From the NCBI RefSeq assembly GCF_002896855.1, contig NZ_CP021850.1:521665-585664 (forward strand): 64,000 nt of DNA, given 5' to 3'. Source of the DNA: Clostridium thermosuccinogenes (lineage in GTDB: Bacteria; Bacillota; Clostridia; Acetivibrionales; DSM-5807). Shown here in pieces: positions 53,359 through 62,974 of the stretch. Position numbers and translations under genes: made by a program. The notes below the pieces were generated by a model. It saw only the letters and a program-made list of their open reading frames with translations. It had not been told where the DNA came from and did no database searches. How positions within the stretch are numbered: the stretch's first letter is position 1; each line of letters starts with the position of its first letter.

Positions 53359-54784
53359 CAGTACTTACGCAAAACAAAATGATCCTTGAAAAATAAAGAT
53401 TTCACGCACTTAATTTGTCCCAAATGGTTGTTGCGAGAGGATTTGAGACAGTATTTACCTCTTTACCTGTCCGGTCTTTGGATGTTACATTAATAATGTA
53501 CACAATACCGTTGACTTTAACCTGGACAATGTCCTGCAGGAAGCTGATGGTTTCACCCATGGTATTCAAATTATTCTGTATCTGCAAAATCTGCACGAAT
53601 ACAGAAGTTATGAACACCAAGGAGAAGTGACCCTCAAGTTTTCTAATAGACCGGACTTGAACTTTTTCAAAGTTCAGAAACTGCTTGATGTCTCTGAAGA
53701 ATACTTCAATGTCCCAACGGCAAAGGTATTTCTTGAGGATGTCTTGAGCAGCTACACCGGGCAAGTCAGTAATGATAAATCTGGTGTTTTGGATAGATGC
53801 GTTATAGCCGTTTTTGACTATTGCCATCATGGTGTTACCCACACCAGGTAAGATTACCGATAAAGCCTTGATGTAGAAGCCTGTACCGGGGTAGTACCTG
53901 TACTGTTTCTTGCTAAACAGCAGGCTTATGGTCTTAACGTTAAAGTTAACCCTGTTGTTGTACAGCACTTTGCGGTTATTCTTTATCATGCAGACATAGT
54001 GGTAACCGCACTCTGAGAGCTTTTGCAGGAGCTCTTTACAGGAATACCAGGTGTCGAATGTGACGTATTCGGCAGCCAAACCAAATTTGTGGGCGAAGGA
54101 TATCATACGTATGGCTAGTTCAACCTTGGTATGATATTCTTCACACTTTTCTTCCGGTTTCCATATCCGAAACGCCACGGGGATTTTAATCCAACCATTA
54201 GACCATAGAAGGACTACAATGTGCATTCCCCAGACATACCGATTATTTGTGTGATCGTATACATAAGATGTCGGGAAAATGCTCTTGCCGAAAGGCTTCC
54301 TGATAATCACATCATCGATGATCAAATATCCAAGACCAGCCGTTTGTGACTGTATTGCCTGGATGAACAGGATCATGATATTTGTGTTATTAATAGAAAG
54401 CAACGGCAGCAGCCTTGTTATGGCATCATGGGATACCCAGTACAGCTTCTGCGCAATATATGTTGCTGTAGGATTATTAAACAGGATTATACCCATACAT
54501 GCTGCAACGAAGACCAGTGTATACTTCTCAGGGAACAAAAACTTATCCAAATTGAACTTTCTCACCAGTTCAGTAATAATATCGTGAATGCCGTGCTTGG
54601 CAACGGTTATGTCGGAAATGCAATTTTTGGTAGACCTCATGGAACCCCTGCCAAAAGAATAGCATAATTCGAAAACTGGTGAATAGCTGTAATATATGGA
54701 AACCTCAATGCAACAACCTTTTAAGCTATATTCTGTTTTCAAAGTGCTGATATGACTTGTTTATGTTACTTTTGCGTAAGTACT
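53359..54784 (-). mobile_element. IS4-like insertion sequence with intact ends
   Basis: Perfect 15-bp inverted repeats AGTACTTACGCAAAA at 53360-53374 and its complement at 54770-54784 bound an element of about 1,425 bp. The flanking sequence is duplicated: TATTAAGCAA at 53349-53358 and at 54784-54793, a 9-10-bp target duplication (one base is shared with the element end). Removing the element restores an open frame across the ABC exporter gene, which confirms the boundaries. Confidence 0.92.
53402..54640 (-). CDS. IS4-family-type DDE transposase
   Basis: A 412-residue DDE transposase. First Asp in YLIIDDVIIRKPFGKS, second in YVTFDTWYSCKELL, and the Glu in CRWDIEVFFRDIKQFL, which fits the IS4 Y-R-E-K type signature. 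The start at 54640 follows AGGGG by 5 nt; the frame is open further upstream but without a ribosome site. The gene appears intact and fills the element between its inverted repeats. Confidence 0.9.
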   Translation of the reverse strand: MRSTKNCISDITVAKHGIHDIITELVRKFNLDKFLFPEKYTLVFVAACMGIILFNNPTATYIAQKLYWVSHDAITRLLPLLSINNTNIMILFIQAIQSQTAGLGYLIIDDVIIRKPFGKSIFPTSYVYDHTNNRYVWGMHIVVLLWSNGWIKIPVAFRIWKPEEKCEEYHTKVELAIRMISFAHKFGLAAEYVTFDTWYSCKELLQKLSECGYHYVCMIKNNRKVLYNNRVNFNVKTISLLFSKKQYRYYPGTGFYIKALSVILPGVGNTMMAIVKNGYNASIQNTRFIITDLPGVAAQDILKKYLCRWDIEVFFRDIKQFLNFEKVQVRSIRKLEGHFSLVFITSVFVQILQIQNNLNTMGETISFLQDIVQVKVNGIVYIINVTSKDRTGKEVNTVSNPLATTIWDKLSA

Positions 54785-55457
54785 ATTAAGCAAATTAAAA
54801 TTGGAAAGATTAGAGGGATATTGAAAACTTACATCGGATAATTTTATGGTTCCCTCAATATTCTTTACATCCACCCGGCATATTTGCTCAGGTTCAGCTT
54901 TTATCTCCTCTGACAATACTTCTATCGATCTTTCTGTTTTAACTAATGCCGTTTGAAAATTTGTAAGAGAGCTTAGGAAAATGTTAATTCTGCCTTGTAG
55001 CATAGTAAAATAGGCAATGATTGCAAATATATCCCCAGGCCCTATTTCCCCCCGCACAACCCTGTATCCGCTGCGGACAATAACTGCGAATATGGCTATA
55101 TAAAGATGCTCTTTGCACAGATTGTGTAATATGCCTGTTCATAGAATCATTAACATAGTTTTTGGCAACATCTATCAAATCGGCAAATACTATGAGCAAA
55201 AAATAGAAAATAGAGTATCTCCAAATCCTTGACTTGTCTAAAGTACTCATAGCATTAATAGATTTTTTCAGATATTCATTTGGAAATACTATGAAAAAGC
55301 TTGTCGCTAAAGTTAAAAGCAGTGAACATAATACTAAATATTTATGATTCAGCATGCTTCTTATCAAGAATGCATACGCACTTTTATCTTTTATTTTAAC
55401 CGGTCCTATGGAAAATCCTTTTAGCAATTGAGTTATCAAATATGCCACCCCGCACAC
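54785..55457 (-). pseudogene. ABC exporter membrane half, deleted and frameshifted (5' part of the IS-interrupted gene)
   Basis: From 55457 the frame encodes two membrane helices (YLVLCSLLLTLATSFFIVF, YSIFYFLLIVFADLIDVA), then is lost near 55120. Another frame continues EHLYIAIFAVIVRSGYR and RGEIGPGDIFAIIAYF, the last helix region of an ABC exporter, and the linker to the ATPase domain ending NLSNFNLLN at the IS. The middle of the usual six-helix domain is missing, so an internal deletion of roughly 150 residues occurred. The gene resembles bacteriocin/lipid-type exporters; its original substrate is unknown. Confidence 0.75.
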
Positions 55458-55547
55458 TTATTTAAAGTTATGTGTTTTTTGCGATAAACTTCTGACTGGT
55501 ATATCTGGCTATTATATGGGAAGATTGCTTGCTTATGCTCAGTTGAT

Positions 55548-55909
55548 AAACACAACAGCTTTTGCTTCTAATACATGGTAATATTTTACCAGTAAAAAAT
55601 ATCCTTAACAACCCTATGATAGCATTATTGGTTGAAGGTGTGAAAAATCCGGTAATCAGAGTAAAGGCAGCCAAAAATAAAAATTATAAAAGCATGATCT
55701 CAATAATATTTTTTGCCCCAGAGTTGTTATGAGCATTGCTGGGTTACATACTTATGAGTATCGCCACATTGGACTCACGTTTGGAGGGAACCTTTTCGGT
55801 AAACACATTAATTGTCGTTGCTGCATTCTTCCTTTTCCAATTGATATATTATGCAATAACTCAGAGGAAGTACAACAGGGATATTATAAAAACAAGGGTG
55901 GCTGAATAA
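55548..55909 (+). pseudogene. C-terminal remnant of an integral membrane protein
   Basis: A plus-strand frame of about 120 codons starts after a stop near 55546 and reads NNPMIALLVEGVKNPVIRV, then SIIFFAPELL, an in-frame TGA at 55730-55732 (probably a former Trp codon), and ALLGYILMSIATLDSRLEG plus a hydrophobic helix TLIVVAAFFLFQLIYYAI to a stop at 55909. There is no start or ribosome site. It looks like the end of a transporter or permease that has decayed; the family is not recognisable. Confidence 0.6.
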
Positions 55910-56302
55910 GTGTAAGCGAACCCCAATTATTTTACATAAAAGGAGTACATAATGAGCAATTGATTAACCCAGTGAAAAAGGAGCGCTAGCTACTCTAACA
56001 TACTGCAATGGCAGCATAGGGAACAGGTATGCTAACAGCGCCGGGATATGATTTAGAAGGTGCAATAGTATCTGGCTGAAAGGTGAGAAGGTGTAAAATA
56101 TAGGTGATTTTATAAGATTTATGGTGTAAAATAAAGTATATAGTTCGAATTGGTAAAAGTATGCAATAAGCAAATTAAATTATTATGGAGCATTCCTATA
56201 AGGAAACAAAATGGCCTTTGAAAAAATAGATGCCTGACTGTAAAATTTGAAATGTGAGTTGCCGCAAGTAACCACAAATCAAAAACACAGGAGGCATCCA
56301 AT
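55910..56302. other. Non-coding upstream flank of IS110 copy 3
   Basis: About 390 nt without a gene, AT-rich in its second half, ending in AGGAGGCATCCAAT before the transposase ATG. GGTGTAAAATA occurs twice (near 56091 and 56124). Part of it should be IS DNA; the left boundary is not visible. Confidence 0.4.
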
Positions 56303-57583
56303 ATGAAGTATACTCAGAATGAAAAGATTTTGCAAATCAAAGAAACGACGCTGATTGTCGGAATTGACGTTGGTAGTGAATCACACTACGCCAGAGCTTT
56401 CAATTTCAGAGGCGTAGAGTATGGGAAGCTGTTGATTTTCAGCAACAATACTGAAGGGTTTGCGAAGCTCAAAGAATGGGCAGGGAAGATAGCGGAAGCC
56501 AAAGGCTTTACCGAGGTGATCCTTGGGATGGAGCCGACAGGACACTATTGGTTCAACCTTGCTGAGAATACTATGAAAAGCGGGATGCGCATTGTACTAG
56601 TAAACCCGCATCATGTGAAGAAAAGCAAGGAATTGGATGACAACAATCCCACCAAGAACGACCGTAAAGACCCAAAAACCATAGCAATGCTGGTTAAGGA
56701 TGGGAGATATATTGAACCGTATATTCCGGAAGGTATTTACAAGGAGCTACGGTCGGCCATGGACAGCCGGTGGCGGCTAGTAAAGGAACTTTCAGCTGTC
56801 AGGAACCGTATCAGCCGGTGGATATGTATCCATTACCCTGAATTCACCAAGGTATTTGAGGATTGGGAGGGGAAGGCTGCATTGTTGATACTGAACGAAT
56901 GCCCGACACCCAAAAAGGTTGTTGAAAAAGGCATTGAAGGTATCATAGCCATCTGGAAGAAACACAAGATAAGGGCTGTAGGAATAAAAAGAGCTGTGAG
57001 GCTTCTTGAATCCGCTAAGACTTCTATTGGAACATCCGAAGGGCTTATATCTGCAGAAAATGAACTCTCAATGTTGCTTGAGGACTATGAGAGCAAAATG
57101 CGACAGCATGAAAGAACAATGGCTTTAATTGAGGAGCTGGCAATGCAAATTCCCGGGTTTGAGAAGATGCTTGAAATCAAAGGTGTTGGACTCGTGGTAG
57201 CTGCAGGCTTTCTAGCGGAGGTAGGCGATATCTTTAGATTTAGTCATCCAAAGCAGATCCAAAAGCTGTCTGGGCTAAGTCTCAAAGAGAACAGTTCCGG
57301 TAAGCATAAGGGTCAGACAACCATATGCAAACGTGGAAGGAAGCGGCTGCGATACTATTTGACATTTGGTATTATGCCCTTGCTGTCCAAGAATGAGGAA
57401 TTCCGAGCCTTACACCAATACTATACGACTAGGAAGGAAAGGCCCTTGAAGAAAATGCAATCCCTGGTTGCTTTGAGTAATAAGTTAATACGGATATTTT
57501 ATGCGATACTGACGAAAGACATAGCTTACGACCCACAAAAGATGATAAGCGATATAAAAAGACCGGAAGTAAAAGCAGCATAA
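56303..57583 (+). CDS. IS110-family transposase (DEDD recombinase), copy 3
   Basis: A 426-residue recombinase with LIVGIDVGSESHYA (Asp22), LGMEPTGHYW (Glu) and KNDRKDPKTIAMLV (two Asp), and a Tnp_20 domain with EIKGVGLVVAAGFLAEVGD and CKRGRKRLRYYL. AGGAGG lies 8 nt before the ATG. It appears intact and differs from the other two copies throughout, including ME-P-TGHYW in place of ME-S-TG. Confidence 0.93.
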   Translation: MKYTQNEKILQIKETTLIVGIDVGSESHYARAFNFRGVEYGKLLIFSNNTEGFAKLKEWAGKIAEAKGFTEVILGMEPTGHYWFNLAENTMKSGMRIVLVNPHHVKKSKELDDNNPTKNDRKDPKTIAMLVKDGRYIEPYIPEGIYKELRSAMDSRWRLVKELSAVRNRISRWICIHYPEFTKVFEDWEGKAALLILNECPTPKKVVEKGIEGIIAIWKKHKIRAVGIKRAVRLLESAKTSIGTSEGLISAENELSMLLEDYESKMRQHERTMALIEELAMQIPGFEKMLEIKGVGLVVAAGFLAEVGDIFRFSHPKQIQKLSGLSLKENSSGKHKGQTTICKRGRKRLRYYLTFGIMPLLSKNEEFRALHQYYTTRKERPLKKMQSLVALSNKLIRIFYAILTKDIAYDPQKMISDIKRPEVKAA

Positions 57584-58088
57584 TTTGCACCGCATATGAA
57601 AGAATACATCGCTCTCGTAAGCCAGTCAAGGGCAAGACTGCGTTCGGCTTGTGCCGACCCTTGACAGTCTTACTCACGCGATGGAATGTGTAATCAAGCG
57701 GGGCAAGCAGTTAAACTAAAACTAACGCTTTCACTTTAATGATAGATTTGAACCTTGACAAAATGAGCCGGATAGTCGGGATGAATTTTCACCATAAGGG
57801 CTTAAGACCCCGTGTTGGAGCTTGACTGACATCCACCTCACGGACAGACAGAATGAAGGAATTAAGGGCATTGACCCAGTTAGATTTGGGAGGTTTGTTG
57901 CCGGAGCTAATGTGGATACCAATGGCCGTGATACTGGAAAAAGGACGTAGTTTCATTGGGATACACATCATCATCCATAATTGTGCAGTAATACAATATC
58001 TGTCCATATGGCTTGTTTTTAAAAAGGTGAAAATCTGAGATTGAGTGAGTATGCGTAAGAAAAACGAAGAAATATTAGGGAGGTAAAG
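57584..58088. other. Non-coding region after IS110 copy 3
   Basis: No convincing gene in about 505 nt. The structured segment at 57625-57665 (GTCAAGGG / CCCTTGAC with an inner CGGC / GCCG) lies 40 nt after the transposase stop and may be part of the IS. The last 60 nt are leader of the YcxB-like gene with TTAGGGAGG. Confidence 0.5.
57625..57665 (+). ncRNA. Candidate structured RNA at the right end of IS110 copy 3
   Basis: GTCAAGGG (57625-57632) pairs with CCCTTGAC (57658-57665), and CGGCTTGTGCCG inside forms a second short stem. In the IS1111 branch the bridge RNA is encoded downstream of the recombinase, so this segment is a candidate for that RNA or part of it. Not tested. Confidence 0.3.
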
Positions 58089-58610
58089 ATGGAAGAACCT
58101 AAAATGATCATAAACACGATTATGACAAAGAATGATTATAGAAAATTTCTGTATATTGCCACCTTTAAAAGAAATAAATTTACAATTCCTATGCTGGCTT
58201 TAATTGCTTTGCTTGGAAGCCTGATAGTAAGTTTTGATAATGAGAATTTCAACTGGATAAAACTCATCATAAGCTGGGCTTTATTGTTTGCGTTGGCAAT
58301 TATCGCTGTTCTGATTAAAGTTGAAAGAAGAAATGCCCAGAGAATAAAGACGGATAAAACAGGTGCCTTTGATATCGTCAATACCTTAAAATTCTACGAT
58401 GACAGAATTGTTATGGAGAATGAGGCCTTGAAATCAAAAGGTGAGTTGAGATATGATCAGTTTTACGCAGTAATGGAGAGCAAAGATTACTTTATATTTT
58501 ATCTGACGGCAAACCAGGCTTCGTTAATTAGAAAAAAAGATGTAGATAATCTTAATGATTTCAAGGAGTTTATCGTTGGAAAATTTCAAGGCAGGTATAA
58601 AAGCATCTAA
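58089..58610 (+). CDS. YcxB-like membrane protein
   Basis: A 173-residue protein with two adjacent helices (about 34-52 FTIPMLALIALLGSLIVSF and 58-78 IKLIISWALLFALAIIAVLI) followed by a cytoplasmic-type domain ending in YFIFYLTANQASLIRKKDV. This two-helix-plus-domain layout matches YcxB-like proteins, whose function is unknown. GGGAGGTAAAG precedes the ATG. It appears monocistronic. Confidence 0.75.
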   Translation: MEEPKMIINTIMTKNDYRKFLYIATFKRNKFTIPMLALIALLGSLIVSFDNENFNWIKLIISWALLFALAIIAVLIKVERRNAQRIKTDKTGAFDIVNTLKFYDDRIVMENEALKSKGELRYDQFYAVMESKDYFIFYLTANQASLIRKKDVDNLNDFKEFIVGKFQGRYKSI

Positions 58611-58713
58611 GGGTAGATAGGAAAATGATGGCGCAGTTTTCGTAACTTTATTGTGCCTTAAATGTAATGCAGCCTTTATATGTTATGTAGAAATATGCAA
58701 AAGAGGGGTCTTT

Positions 58714-59115
58714 ATGATTGAATACAGAACCACACTTGAGGGTATAAGTCCTGATGATTTAAAGGGCTTTTTTGTCGGTTGGAAAAAACCTCTGACACCT
58801 GAACAACACTATGCTATACTTAACAACAGCAGTTTTTTTGTACTGGCATATGATAAAGATAAATCAAAAGTTGTGGGTTTTATAAATGCTCTAAGCGATA
58901 GGGTAAACTTTGCATTCATACCAATGATTGAAGTTCTTCCTGAATATCAGCACAGGGGAATCGGAAGAAATCTTTTCAATATGATGCTAAAGCTCCTGGA
59001 AGATATCCCATGTATTGATTTGACTTGTGATGTTGAAATGCAGGGCTTTTATGAAAAATTTGGAATGCTCAAATCGCACGGTATGGTTTTTCGCAAGTAT
59101 TTTAAACAAGATTAA
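58714..59115 (+). CDS. GNAT-family N-acetyltransferase
   Basis: A 133-residue acetyltransferase. The acetyl-CoA-binding motif A region is IPMIEVLPEYQHRGIGRNLFNMML (Q/R-x-x-G-x-G/A form), preceded by VVGFINALSD and followed by a C-terminal strand-turn region FYEKFGMLKSHGMVF. It starts at ATG 58714 behind AGAGGGG; the frame is open from 58651 but without a ribosome site. The acceptor is unknown. It lies about 100 nt after the YcxB-like gene. Confidence 0.88.
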   Translation: MIEYRTTLEGISPDDLKGFFVGWKKPLTPEQHYAILNNSSFFVLAYDKDKSKVVGFINALSDRVNFAFIPMIEVLPEYQHRGIGRNLFNMMLKLLEDIPCIDLTCDVEMQGFYEKFGMLKSHGMVFRKYFKQD

Positions 59116-59337
59116 TTTTTTGCACTAAATATTTATTTATATAGTAATGCCGATAGATAGGAATTTATCGGACGGATTGAATTGCAGATTACTTTGAATA
59201 CCCAATAAGAAAGGTAACATTGAAATAAAAATAAGATATTATTAAGTAGGGCGCTCTTAAATATGCAACTTATATTGATATTAAACGTCTAAATAAGTAA
59301 AGAAGTTTTTCTATGCGAATATTTTGAAGGTGTTTTT

Positions 59338-60246
59338 ATGCGAAAAAATATATATTTATTCATTTGTTTTGCCACTTTTTTTGCCCTACTAACAGGTTGT
59401 AAAGTCGATTATAACAGGATATCAGTCATGAACTCAAAAAGCACCTATACAGAAGGTGCTGACACAGAAGGTACAATAGACATAGGAAATATAAAAGAGA
59501 ATTCTGACCGGTTTGTTGATGTGACTGACTGGAATCCATCAACATACGAAACTATCAACAACTTGGATGGAGTTACTATGACTGTTAAGAAAGGAACTAC
59601 ATCTCCAACCGGATTGACTGTAGTAATTGAGAATAACTCTGGCAGTCAATGCATTTATGGAGAGTACTTTGAATTAGAAAAGAAAATCAATGAATCTTGG
59701 TATAAGGTTCCTGTTACTATAGATGGCAACTACGGATTTCATAGCATTGGATATGATTTATCCTCTGGTGGCAGTAAAGAATGGGAAGTCGATTGGAACT
59801 GGCTCTATGGAAGCTTGGAACCAGGGAAATATCGAATTATAAAAGACATATTGCATTTTCAGGATACAGGTGAATATGATACTTACTATTTAGCATCGGA
59901 GTTTACCATATTCCTGGGGAGCAGCAGCAATTCTGTATATAAAGGCAAAAAAATTGGCTTAATCGAAATAATTAGTAGGTCGGATAAGAAAGAGTGGCTA
60001 CTTTCAAATAAGGATACAATAGATAAATTTATAAAGGCATTAAACAATAGGAAGAAAACCAATGCAAAAATTGACATACGGCCTTATGATTATGCTGTAA
60101 AAATATATTTTGCTGATGAATCAATTGATGAGTACTGGCTATGGGTAGATGAAGATATTGATGTTCGAGGAGTTCTAATGAATGAGGATACCACCTGGTT
60201 TATAAATAAAGAGTCAAATCCTGTTTTCAAGGAAATCCTAAAGTAA
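59338..60246 (+). CDS. Lipoprotein with an immunoglobulin-like domain
   Basis: A 302-residue lipoprotein (lipobox LLTGC, Cys21). A linker of about 50 residues leads to a beta-rich domain (about 75-185) with TVVIENNSGSQCIYGEYFELE and LEPGKYRIIKDI, the pattern of bacterial Ig-like domains found in many Firmicute lipoproteins. The C-terminal third (KKIGLIEIISRSDKKEW, DYAVKIYFADESIDEYWLW) is a separate alpha/beta region. GAAGGTGTTTTT precedes the ATG. It is monocistronic; function unknown. Confidence 0.72.
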   Translation: MRKNIYLFICFATFFALLTGCKVDYNRISVMNSKSTYTEGADTEGTIDIGNIKENSDRFVDVTDWNPSTYETINNLDGVTMTVKKGTTSPTGLTVVIENNSGSQCIYGEYFELEKKINESWYKVPVTIDGNYGFHSIGYDLSSGGSKEWEVDWNWLYGSLEPGKYRIIKDILHFQDTGEYDTYYLASEFTIFLGSSSNSVYKGKKIGLIEIISRSDKKEWLLSNKDTIDKFIKALNNRKKTNAKIDIRPYDYAVKIYFADESIDEYWLWVDEDIDVRGVLMNEDTTWFINKESNPVFKEILK

Positions 60247-60565
60247 ATAGAGCAAATTTTCAAAATGTTTTCATTGTCCAGCATTATATGGCATGCACAT
60301 ATATTGCCTGGTAATGATAATATAACTATCTCAATATAGTTAAATAAAAGAAATAAGCAAAATATTGTTTGTACAGCCAAGGACCATCCATGGCAAATAA
60401 TTGCGGCCCTTCCGTTATTTTCTTTTTTAATTACAACAATAACTGTTGCTTTCGGTGTTACCTTCCGTATAATCAATCACTAACATTATAAGCAATTTAA
60501 AGGTGACTTTTAATGAAGATGTAATATTACTATATGTAAGATTTTTATATCGTCCCAGTCCACCA
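60247..60565. other. Non-coding region upstream of the helicase gene
   Basis: About 320 nt, AT-rich, with no gene, repeat or clear hairpin that I can support. Confidence 0.4.
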
Positions 60566-60595
60566 TTGTTCCTATTCTTTCAAATATGATATAAT
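60566..60595 (+). promoter_or_regulatory. Probable promoter of the UvrD-like helicase gene
   Basis: A perfect TATAAT (60590-60595) lies 18 nt after a weak -35 TTGTTC (60566-60571), about 65 nt upstream of the start codon. Confidence 0.45.
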
Positions 60596-60661
60596 GGTTG
60601 GAAATTTGCAATGGTTATGCTAATAGATGATGAAATTCTATACATAAGGTGAAGGCACTTG

Positions 60662-62752
60662 ATGTTTTTAAGTACATTAAAAGAGAAGTATAATATAAAT
60701 CTTGATGAACAACAGCAGCAGGCAGTTAAACATGTTAATGGGCCTGCTCTTATTTTGGCAGGGCCTGGCTCGGGCAAAACAACTGTAATCACTGCCAGAA
60801 CTGCATACCTTATTTTGGAAGCGGGAGTGAGCCCTGATAGCATACTCACATTGACCTTCAACAAAGCGGCACAGTTGGAAATGGAGCACCGGTTTAACAG
60901 GATATATGGTGCTGATGTTGCACGGAAAGTACGATTTTCAACCTTGCACAGCTTTTCCAACCGTGTTGTCATGGATTATGAGAAAAAGCAGGGTAAAAGG
61001 CTCAAGAGGATTGAAGGGGACGAAGAAGCTGGAGAAAGCAAAAGAAAAATTCTAAGCATGCTTTATCAGCAGATAAACGAGTCAAAGCTCAATGACGACG
61101 AACTGGAAAATCTAATCAACGAGATCGGGCTTGTAAAAAACAAGATGATAAAAGATTTTGAGGGTATCAAATTCGATACCAAAAACTTCCCCATCATCTA
61201 TAAAGCCTATGAGGATTATAAAAAGTCCAACCTATATATTGATTTTGACGACATGCTCACATACGCTTACTCAATCCTCAACAAATGTCCCGATATACTT
61301 TCCTATTACAGGGAGAAGTACCGGTATATCCAGGTGGACGAAGGTCAGGATTTGTCTAAAATACAGTTTGAAATATTGAAGTTGTTAGTGAAAACGGATG
61401 ATGGCAATATCTTCATTGTAGCAGATGATGACCAGTCGATTTACGGCTTCAGGGGGGCAGATCCTCAATATATTTTGAATATTCGGGAGCAGTTCAGGGG
61501 ATGCCGTTTGTATCGCCTGGAAAATAACTACCGTTCTACCAAAAATATAGTTGAGATAAGCAGCAATTTTATAAAGACAAATACCCAGCGGTTTGATAAA
61601 AACCACAAAACGGATAATGATTATAAATATGACCCCAATATTGTGCAGGTTGAGGATGAAAAAGAACAACTGAAGTTTATTGTAGAAAAACTGAAAGCAC
61701 ATATGGAAGAAGGCAAAAGTGTGGCAGTCCTCTATCGGAATAATCTTTCTTCCATTGCAATTGCGGATATGTTGGACCGCAGCGGGATTCCGTTTAAGGT
61801 AAGGCAGAACAAGCTATTCTTTTTTAACCACTGGGTTGTACAGGATATTCTTGCCTTTTTTAAGTTTGCGCTGAACCAGTGTGATGGGGAATCCTTTTCA
61901 AGAATCTATTATAAAATGAACCGTTATATATCCAAAAGCATGCTGGAACATGCATTGAATGTCGATTTCAAAGAATCAGTCATTGATGGGCTTCTCAGCA
62001 GTGGTGATATAAAGCCTTACCAGCAAAGAGTGCTGGAAGAACTGAAAAAAGAGTTCAAGATGCTGGCGAGGAAACATCCCTTGCTGGCATTGGAATATAT
62101 TGAGGATAATTTCAAGTATTTTGACAGTGTTAAGGAATACTGTGAAAACACAGGATTGTCCTTTGACTACCAATACAGCTTCTTTGGAATCATGAAAGCT
62201 ATAGCCAGAGAATGCCTCACCATCCCGCTGTTTTTACAGCGCATGGAGGAGTTGCGGGAGCTATTTGAAAAGTCAAAGAGTTCGGATTTAAAAAAAGCGG
62301 CTACGCTTACGACCTTGCATTCATCCAAAGGTTTGGAGTATGATGCGGTACTGATGGTGGATTTAACAGAGGATGAAATTCCGGGCAGGAGAGCAGTTGA
62401 GCTGGCAAAAAAGAATCAGGATAATAGCACCCTCGAGGAGGAGCGCCGTTTATTCTATGTAGGGATGACCAGGGCAAAGGAATATCTCTATCTGGTGAGC
62501 CCATCCGTGAAAAATGGGATTAGAGCAGTAAGGTCAACCTTCATCAATGAAGTCATCAGTGTTATGAAGAAAAAGGAAGCGGATGAAATCGGAGAAGGGA
62601 TGATCATTAACCATAAACATTTTGGAGAAGGAGTAATTACTGCCATACTTGAGCAAAAAGGCGGGCAGGTTATTCTGGAAATTGACTTCGGAGGAATAAG
62701 GCGAAAGCTGGATTTTTCAATATGCCTGGAGAATGGGCTGATAACTTTCTAA
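60662..62752 (+). CDS. UvrD/PcrA-like superfamily 1 DNA helicase
   Basis: A 696-residue ATP-dependent 3'-5' helicase. Motif Q is LDEQQQQAVKH, motif I GPGSGKTT, motif Ia LTFNKAA, motif II VDEGQD (DEAQD is commoner), motif III DDQSIYGFRGA, motif IV near NYRS, motif V LTTLHSSKGLEYDAV and motif VI EERRLFYVGMTRA. The C-terminus (HFGEGVITAILEQKGGQVILEIDFGG) is a PcrA-like tudor/KOW module that contacts RNA polymerase in related proteins. A TTG at 60659 precedes the ATG at 60662; TAAGGTGAAGG is upstream. It is probably a repair helicase paralog rather than the main PcrA. Confidence 0.93.
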   Translation: MFLSTLKEKYNINLDEQQQQAVKHVNGPALILAGPGSGKTTVITARTAYLILEAGVSPDSILTLTFNKAAQLEMEHRFNRIYGADVARKVRFSTLHSFSNRVVMDYEKKQGKRLKRIEGDEEAGESKRKILSMLYQQINESKLNDDELENLINEIGLVKNKMIKDFEGIKFDTKNFPIIYKAYEDYKKSNLYIDFDDMLTYAYSILNKCPDILSYYREKYRYIQVDEGQDLSKIQFEILKLLVKTDDGNIFIVADDDQSIYGFRGADPQYILNIREQFRGCRLYRLENNYRSTKNIVEISSNFIKTNTQRFDKNHKTDNDYKYDPNIVQVEDEKEQLKFIVEKLKAHMEEGKSVAVLYRNNLSSIAIADMLDRSGIPFKVRQNKLFFFNHWVVQDILAFFKFALNQCDGESFSRIYYKMNRYISKSMLEHALNVDFKESVIDGLLSSGDIKPYQQRVLEELKKEFKMLARKHPLLALEYIEDNFKYFDSVKEYCENTGLSFDYQYSFFGIMKAIARECLTIPLFLQRMEELRELFEKSKSSDLKKAATLTTLHSSKGLEYDAVLMVDLTEDEIPGRRAVELAKKNQDNSTLEEERRLFYVGMTRAKEYLYLVSPSVKNGIRAVRSTFINEVISVMKKKEADEIGEGMIINHKHFGEGVITAILEQKGGQVILEIDFGGIRRKLDFSICLENGLITF

Positions 62753-62974
62753 ATACTGAAATAACGTATGCCTGTGAGAATAGCTTTTACGAAGCATGCA
62801 ATTTAATTATAAAAGTTGTATTTCAATTATTGACTTTATATTTGATGATGGCAATGGTAAAATATTACTAAATAAGTTAATAGAACAGATCAGTGTTATA
62901 TAAAGTGATCAAAGTCTTTTTCGATATGCTTAAAGTTTATGATATTGCAGAACATAAAGGGAAGGAGAACATTC

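Larger units (their letters stand above)
55960..57760 (+). mobile_element. IS110-family insertion sequence, copy 3 (boundaries approximate)
   Basis: It comprises the recombinase gene at 56303-57583 and flanking non-coding DNA on both sides, with a compact structured segment just downstream (57625-57665). Ends are estimates. Confidence 0.6.

Noticed and set aside
54428-54667. Plus-strand frame over the start of the IS4-like transposase
   Set aside because: Antisense to an intact DDE transposase; no independent support.
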